Below, piece by piece: positions 5,904-9,163 of a DNA stretch of 9,163 bases (position 1 is its first letter; the number at the start of each line of letters is the position of its first letter). The notes under the pieces are model-generated. The model was not told the DNA's origin. It worked only from the letters and a program-made list of their open reading frames with translations, and did no database searches. Made by a program: the position numbers and the translations under genes. The stretch spans positions 1-9,163 of the forward strand of contig WLEG01000062.1 in assembly GCA_009704425.1 (NCBI GenBank), written 5' to 3'. This stretch comes from Actinomycetota bacterium (lineage in GTDB: Bacteria; Actinomycetota; Acidimicrobiia; Acidimicrobiales; Ilumatobacteraceae).

Positions 5904-7721
5904 TCACCAGGTGTCGACGATGCGTCGCCGTCGGGTTCGATCGGCGGACGGAGCCGACTCCAGCACCGCCGTCAGCCAGTGGCGCGTCTCGGCCGGGTCG
6001 ATCACGTCGTCGATCTCGAAGTGGCCGGCCACCGACACGGCCTTGCCGTGTTCGTACATGCGCGCCACCATCGCCTCGAAGGTCTGCTCGCGTTCGACCG
6101 GATCGGTGATGGCCTCCAATTCCCGCCGATAGCCCAACCGAACGGCGCCCTCCAGACCCATCCCGCCGAACTCACCGGTCGGCCATGCGACGCACGCCAG
6201 CGGGGCTTTGGTGGAGCCCCCCATCATCGCCTGCGCACCGAGTCCGTAACTCTTGCGCAGCACGATCGAGATCAGCGGCACGTCGAGGTTTACGCCGGTC
6301 ACGAACAGGCGACTGCAGTGCCGGACGAGGGCCGTGGACTCGACGTCGGGGCCGACCATCATGCCGGGGGTGTCCACGAGCGAGATCAGGGGTAGTCCGT
6401 GGGCGTCGCACAGTTGCATGAATCGCGCGGCCTTGTCGGCGCCGTCGCTGTCGATCGCTCCTCCGAGGTGCCGCGGGTTGTTCGCGATCACGCCCACGGG
6501 TCGCCCGTCGACACGGGCCAACGCGGTGACCATCCCCGCGCCGAAATCGCGGCGGAGTTCGAGGACGCTGTCGACGTCGAACAGTCCGTCGATCACCGCG
6601 CGCACGTCGTAGGACTTCACGCGGTTCTCGGGGACCAGGTGACGCAGAAGACCTTGGTCTCCGACTCGCGGCGAGGACGTTCGGCCCTGGAAGTAGCCGA
6701 GGTACTTCTTCGCCAGGCGCACCGCGTCCCGGTCGTCGACAGCCACCAGGTCCACCACGCCGTTGGCCGACTGAACCGACAACGGTCCGATCTCCTCGGG
6801 TCGATAGACGCCGAGTCCACCTCCCTCGATCATCGCGGGACCGCCCATGCCGATGTTCGAACCCTCGCACGCGATCACCACATCGCAACAGCCGAGAATC
6901 GCGGCGTTGCCCGCGAAGCAGTATCCACCCGTGACGCCGACCAGGGGAACGTTGCCCGAGAGTCGGGCGAAGTCGTGGAAGGCCCAACAGTCCAGACCCG
7001 AGACCCCCAGACCGTCGGTGTCACCCGGTCGACCTCCGCCACCCTCGGCGAAGAACACCACGGGAACACGCAGTCGTTCGACCACGTCGAAGAGCCGATC
7101 CTTCTTGCGGTGGTTCTGCTGACCCTGAGTCCCCGCCAGCACCGCGTAGTCGTAGGACAACACCGCCACCCGACCGGCCCGACCCTCGAACAGGTCGCCG
7201 TTCACGGAAGCGAGGCCGGCGACGAGACCGTCGGATTGCGTGCGGGCGATCAGGTCGTCGATGCTCCGACGTCGACGTTGCGCGGCCAACACCAAGGGGC
7301 CGTACTCCACGAAGGAGCCCTCGTCGACCAGGTCGGCGATGTTCTCGCGTGCGGTCCGACGTCCCTGAGCGTGGCGACGCGCCGTGGTTTCCGGTCGTGA
7401 CCCGTCCGAGCCGAGGACGCGACGTTCCAGGACCTCGCGCAAGTCACCCCGATCGCCCGACGAGTCCTCCGGTCGATCCGACCCGGTCGCCGAGGACAGG
7501 GCGACGCTCGTCGCCGTCGCGAGCAGCGCCCCCTCGCCGACCGTGTCCCCCGTCGACACGTGGGTCGTGTCGACGACGACATCGGATTCGCACACCACGT
7601 CGTGTTGCATTTTCATCGACTCGATGACGACGATGGCACGGCCCGCACGGACGACGGCACCGACATCGGCCACCGCGATCACCGTTCCCGGCAACGGGGC
7701 GGAGAAGCGGTGCGAGCTCAT
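5904..7721 (-). CDS. Biotinyl (BCCP) domain-carboxyltransferase fusion, LCC-type acyl-CoA carboxylase half
   Basis: A 605-residue protein in two parts. Residues 1-70 are a biotin carboxyl carrier domain (APLPGTVIAV, then ESMKMQ with biotinylated Lys37). Residues about 95-605 are an acyl-CoA carboxyltransferase: RRTARENIADLVDEGSFVEYG (121-141), FFAEGGGGRPGD (223-234), TGGYCFAGNAA with the oxyanion region (264-274), GMGGPAMIEGGGLG (291-304), NNPRHLGGAIDSDGADKAARF (414-434) and DTPGMMVGPD (450-459). The domain order and wording match the C-terminal half of long-chain acyl-CoA carboxylases (biotin carboxylase, BT, BCCP, CT in one chain), but the biotin carboxylase is missing. The open frame continues upstream into the P450 gene; the ATG at 7721 is chosen because the biotinyl domain begins there and the P450 stop lies 7 nt before it. 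There is no Shine-Dalgarno, so reinitiation after the P450 is likely. The acyl-CoA substrate is unknown. Confidence 0.93.
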   Translation of the reverse strand: MSSHRFSAPLPGTVIAVADVGAVVRAGRAIVVIESMKMQHDVVCESDVVVDTTHVSTGDTVGEGALLATATSVALSSATGSDRPEDSSGDRGDLREVLERRVLGSDGSRPETTARRHAQGRRTARENIADLVDEGSFVEYGPLVLAAQRRRRSIDDLIARTQSDGLVAGLASVNGDLFEGRAGRVAVLSYDYAVLAGTQGQQNHRKKDRLFDVVERLRVPVVFFAEGGGGRPGDTDGLGVSGLDCWAFHDFARLSGNVPLVGVTGGYCFAGNAAILGCCDVVIACEGSNIGMGGPAMIEGGGLGVYRPEEIGPLSVQSANGVVDLVAVDDRDAVRLAKKYLGYFQGRTSSPRVGDQGLLRHLVPENRVKSYDVRAVIDGLFDVDSVLELRRDFGAGMVTALARVDGRPVGVIANNPRHLGGAIDSDGADKAARFMQLCDAHGLPLISLVDTPGMMVGPDVESTALVRHCSRLFVTGVNLDVPLISIVLRKSYGLGAQAMMGGSTKAPLACVAWPTGEFGGMGLEGAVRLGYRRELEAITDPVEREQTFEAMVARMYEHGKAVSVAGHFEIDDVIDPAETRHWLTAVLESAPSADRTRRRRIVDTW

Positions 7722-7728
7722 GAAGAAC

Positions 7729-8940
7729 TCAGAAGGTGACCACGGCGCTTCGCGGTCCGCGCACCTGTCCTCCGGCCCACGTGACCGCGGCCGGGTCGAG
7801 CAGTTCGAACTCGGGAAGACGGGCGAGCCACGTCTCGATCGACACGCGCAACTCCATGCGGGCGAGGTTCGAGCCCGCGCACCGATGGATTCCCGCGCCG
7901 AACGCCACGTGACGATTGATCGCACGGTCGAGGATGACCTCGTCCGGCCGATCGAACACCTCGGGGTCGCGATTGGCCCCCGGGAAGTTCATCAGCACCC
8001 TCTCACCGGCCTTCATGGGGCAACCCTTGTACTCCACGTCTTCGAGGAGACGTCGGGCCATGGTGACCGGCGAATATGCCCGCAGGAACTCCTCGATGGC
8101 GGTGGGCATCAGGTCGGGTTCGGCCACGAGACGACGGCGATCGGCGGGATGGGACGCCAGATGCCAAATGGACGACCCGATCGCCGACCACGTGGTGTCG
8201 ACGCCGGCGATCAACATCAAGGCGCACATTCCGATGATGATCGAGTCCTCGATGGGTTCTCCGTCGATACGGGTGTGGAGGAGTTCAGAAATCAGATCGT
8301 CGCCGGGATTCTCGCGCCGTTCCGCCAGTGCATCGATGAAGAACTGGATGACGCCCATCGTTCCCCGTTGACGTCGCTCGGCGTCGTACGCGAACTCCAG
8401 AACGTCTCGCACCCATCCGGTGAACGTGTCGCTCATGTCGGTGGGAACACCGAGGATGTGGGCGATCACGCGGACCGGAATCTGCTGGGCGTAGTCGGCC
8501 GCCAGATCGGCGCGACCGGATTCGATGAAGCCGTCGATGAGACGGTCGCAGAGTTCGCGTGTCATCGGTTCGTACGACGCGCTCTTCTGGGGGGACATCC
8601 ACGGAAGGATGAGACGACGTGTCCACGTGTGCAACGGAGGGTCGGCCGAGATCGGGGGAACGCCGTAGGGCAACAACTGCGGAGGTCCGGCGTTGGGATC
8701 GTTCGTGGTCGGCGGGATGACCGCGATGCCACCACCGGACGGGAACGTCTCGATGTCGCGCGCGATGTTCGTGACGTCCTCGTAGGTGGTGGGAAGCCAC
8801 GATCCACCCCAACGCGACGTGTGGGCGATGGGGCACGACTGCCGGAGAGTGTCCCAGATTCGGAACGGGTCGTTGACGTACCGAGGATCGAAGATGTCGT
8901 AATCCGTGGCCCAGTCGATGATGTCCTGCGTGTCGCCCAT
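7729..8940 (-). CDS. Cytochrome P450 (bacterial class I type)
   Basis: A 403-residue soluble haem monooxygenase without a membrane anchor, the normal length for bacterial P450s. Signatures are complete: the C-helix stretch ADPPLHTWTRRL (99-110), the I-helix oxygen-activating motif AGVDTT (245-250), the K-helix E284-x-x-R287 (EEFLR), the segment FPGANRDPEVFDRPDE with the PERF-like turn (319-334), and the haem loop FGAGIHRCAG (347-356) with axial Cys354. It would need ferredoxin and ferredoxin reductase partners, which are not in the window. The start at 8940 is supported by a strong GGGGAGG 5 nt upstream. It follows an LLM/F420 oxidoreductase gene by 37 nt and precedes the biotinyl-carboxyltransferase gene by 7 nt on the same strand. 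This suggests oxidation of a hydrophobic substrate that is later handled as a CoA ester. CYP family and substrate cannot be read from sequence. Confidence 0.96.
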   Translation of the reverse strand: MGDTQDIIDWATDYDIFDPRYVNDPFRIWDTLRQSCPIAHTSRWGGSWLPTTYEDVTNIARDIETFPSGGGIAVIPPTTNDPNAGPPQLLPYGVPPISADPPLHTWTRRLILPWMSPQKSASYEPMTRELCDRLIDGFIESGRADLAADYAQQIPVRVIAHILGVPTDMSDTFTGWVRDVLEFAYDAERRQRGTMGVIQFFIDALAERRENPGDDLISELLHTRIDGEPIEDSIIIGMCALMLIAGVDTTWSAIGSSIWHLASHPADRRRLVAEPDLMPTAIEEFLRAYSPVTMARRLLEDVEYKGCPMKAGERVLMNFPGANRDPEVFDRPDEVILDRAINRHVAFGAGIHRCAGSNLARMELRVSIETWLARLPEFELLDPAAVTWAGGQVRGPRSAVVTF

Positions 8941-8945
8941 GTCGA

Positions 8946-8966
8946 CCTCCCCGTGAGACGTTAGCA
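8946..8966 (-). promoter_or_regulatory. Extended -10 promoter and strong ribosome binding site for the P450 gene
   Basis: On the minus strand TGCTAACGT (8958-8966) fits an extended -10 element (TGN-TANNNT). Transcription would begin about 7 nt later, giving a 5' leader of only some 10-12 nt that holds GGGGAGG (8946-8952), 5 nt before the ATG. No clear -35 hexamer at 17 nt was found, which an extended -10 can tolerate. The P450 and carboxylase genes may therefore be transcribed independently of the upstream oxidoreductase gene. Confidence 0.45.
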
Positions 8967-8984
8967 GAGGTTTTGTCTCACAAA
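8953..8984. repeat. Overlapping palindromes before the P450 gene, possible operator
   Basis: Two nested elements overlap here. A perfect 7-bp inverted repeat GTGAGAC-N15-GTCTCAC spans 8953-8981 with half-site centres 22 bp apart. The right half also forms a 13-bp palindrome TTTGT-CTC-ACAAA (8972-8984), which includes the stop codon of the oxidoreductase gene. The left half overlaps the -10 box of the P450 promoter, so a bound repressor of TetR or GntR type would block it. The regulator is not visible in the window. The 13-bp palindrome could also act as a weak RNA hairpin after the oxidoreductase gene. Confidence 0.4.
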
Positions 8985-9163
8985 CCCGGGTTCGCCGCCA
9001 ACCTGGTGAACTCTGAGTGGTTCCGGTCGCGGCGGTACTCCGCGACGATCGGCGCCAGGTCGGCCGGGCTCGCGCCGTGCAGGATCACACCGTCGACGCC
9101 GAGGTCGAATTGGGCACGGATCGCACGGACGCACTGCTCCGCCGATCCGGTGGCCGCCGGTGC
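8978..9163 (-). CDS. LLM-class (F420-dependent) oxidoreductase, C-terminal end (partial)
   Basis: The open frame runs in from the right edge on the minus strand and ends at a TGA at 8978-8980; 61 residues are visible. The segment TGSAEQCVRAIRAQFDLGVDGVILHGASPADLAPIVAEYRRDR is typical of the C-terminus of luciferase-like monooxygenase family proteins, whose actinobacterial members commonly use coenzyme F420: a 'G(T/S)xEQC...I' turn, an amphipathic helix, a GVDGVILHG strand and a closing helix before the end. The last dozen residues are unconserved in appearance. The catalytic and F420-binding parts lie outside the window, so use of FMN rather than F420 cannot be excluded. It lies 37 nt upstream of the P450 gene in the same direction and may belong to the same pathway. 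Confidence 0.8.
   Translation of the reverse strand, partial: APAATGSAEQCVRAIRAQFDLGVDGVILHGASPADLAPIVAEYRRDRNHSEFTRLAANPGL

Noticed and set aside
6399..7400. Plus-strand open frame of 333 codons opposite the carboxyltransferase
   Set aside because: His/Val/Asp-rich antisense shadow of conserved carboxyltransferase motifs.
7722..7925. N-terminal extension of the carboxylase into the P450 gene
   Set aside because: The 68 extra codons overlap the P450 coding end in another frame, are Arg/Ser-rich and lie before the natural start of the biotinyl domain at 7721.
7384..8964. Plus-strand open frame of 526 codons opposite the P450 and carboxylase
   Set aside because: A shadow of two well-supported minus-strand genes; no domain or motif is visible in its translation.

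Overview
This is a high-GC window (roughly two thirds G+C by eye) packed with catabolic genes. The organism looks like a free-living actinobacterium, possibly of the Acidimicrobiia or a related lineage. Four things point that way: an F420-dependent LLM-class oxidoreductase tail, a class I bacterial cytochrome P450, a carboxylase of the long-chain acyl-CoA carboxylase (LCC) type, and two genes whose start codons lie 6 nt after a TANNNT box with no Shine-Dalgarno, as in leaderless actinobacterial mRNAs. The taxonomic call is inference. No RNA genes, mobile elements, CRISPR arrays or phage features were seen.

Layout. (1) 2-3077, plus strand: the end of an FAD subunit, a 2Fe-2S subunit and a molybdopterin subunit of a xanthine-dehydrogenase-family hydroxylase. 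They are joined by two ATGA overlaps, and the large subunit looks like the PucD/'xanthine dehydrogenase subunit D' branch. (2) 3081-4625, minus strand: a formylglycine-type sulfatase, converging on the hydroxylase with 3 nt between stop codons. (3) 4626-4687: a compact divergent promoter region with a 13-bp inverted repeat (12 of 13 matching) and three copies of a GCRACAC half-site. (4) 4688-5875, plus strand: an amidohydrolase-2 family metal hydrolase. (5) 5904-9163, minus strand, in transcription order: the end of an LLM/F420 oxidoreductase, a cytochrome P450 with its own promoter and palindromic elements, and, 7 nt after the P450 stop, a biotinyl-carboxyltransferase fusion protein.

How they may work together. 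The minus-strand genes LLM oxidoreductase, P450 and acyl-CoA carboxylase half-enzyme could form a pathway that hydroxylates or oxidises a hydrophobic substrate and then carboxylates a CoA-bound intermediate. The amidohydrolase and sulfatase share a control region and may process a related substrate. All substrates are unknown.

The least ordinary item is the 605-residue carboxylase. It carries the BCCP and carboxyltransferase halves of an LCC-type enzyme, which is normally a single chain of about 1000 residues, but no biotin carboxylase half is fused to it or present in the window.
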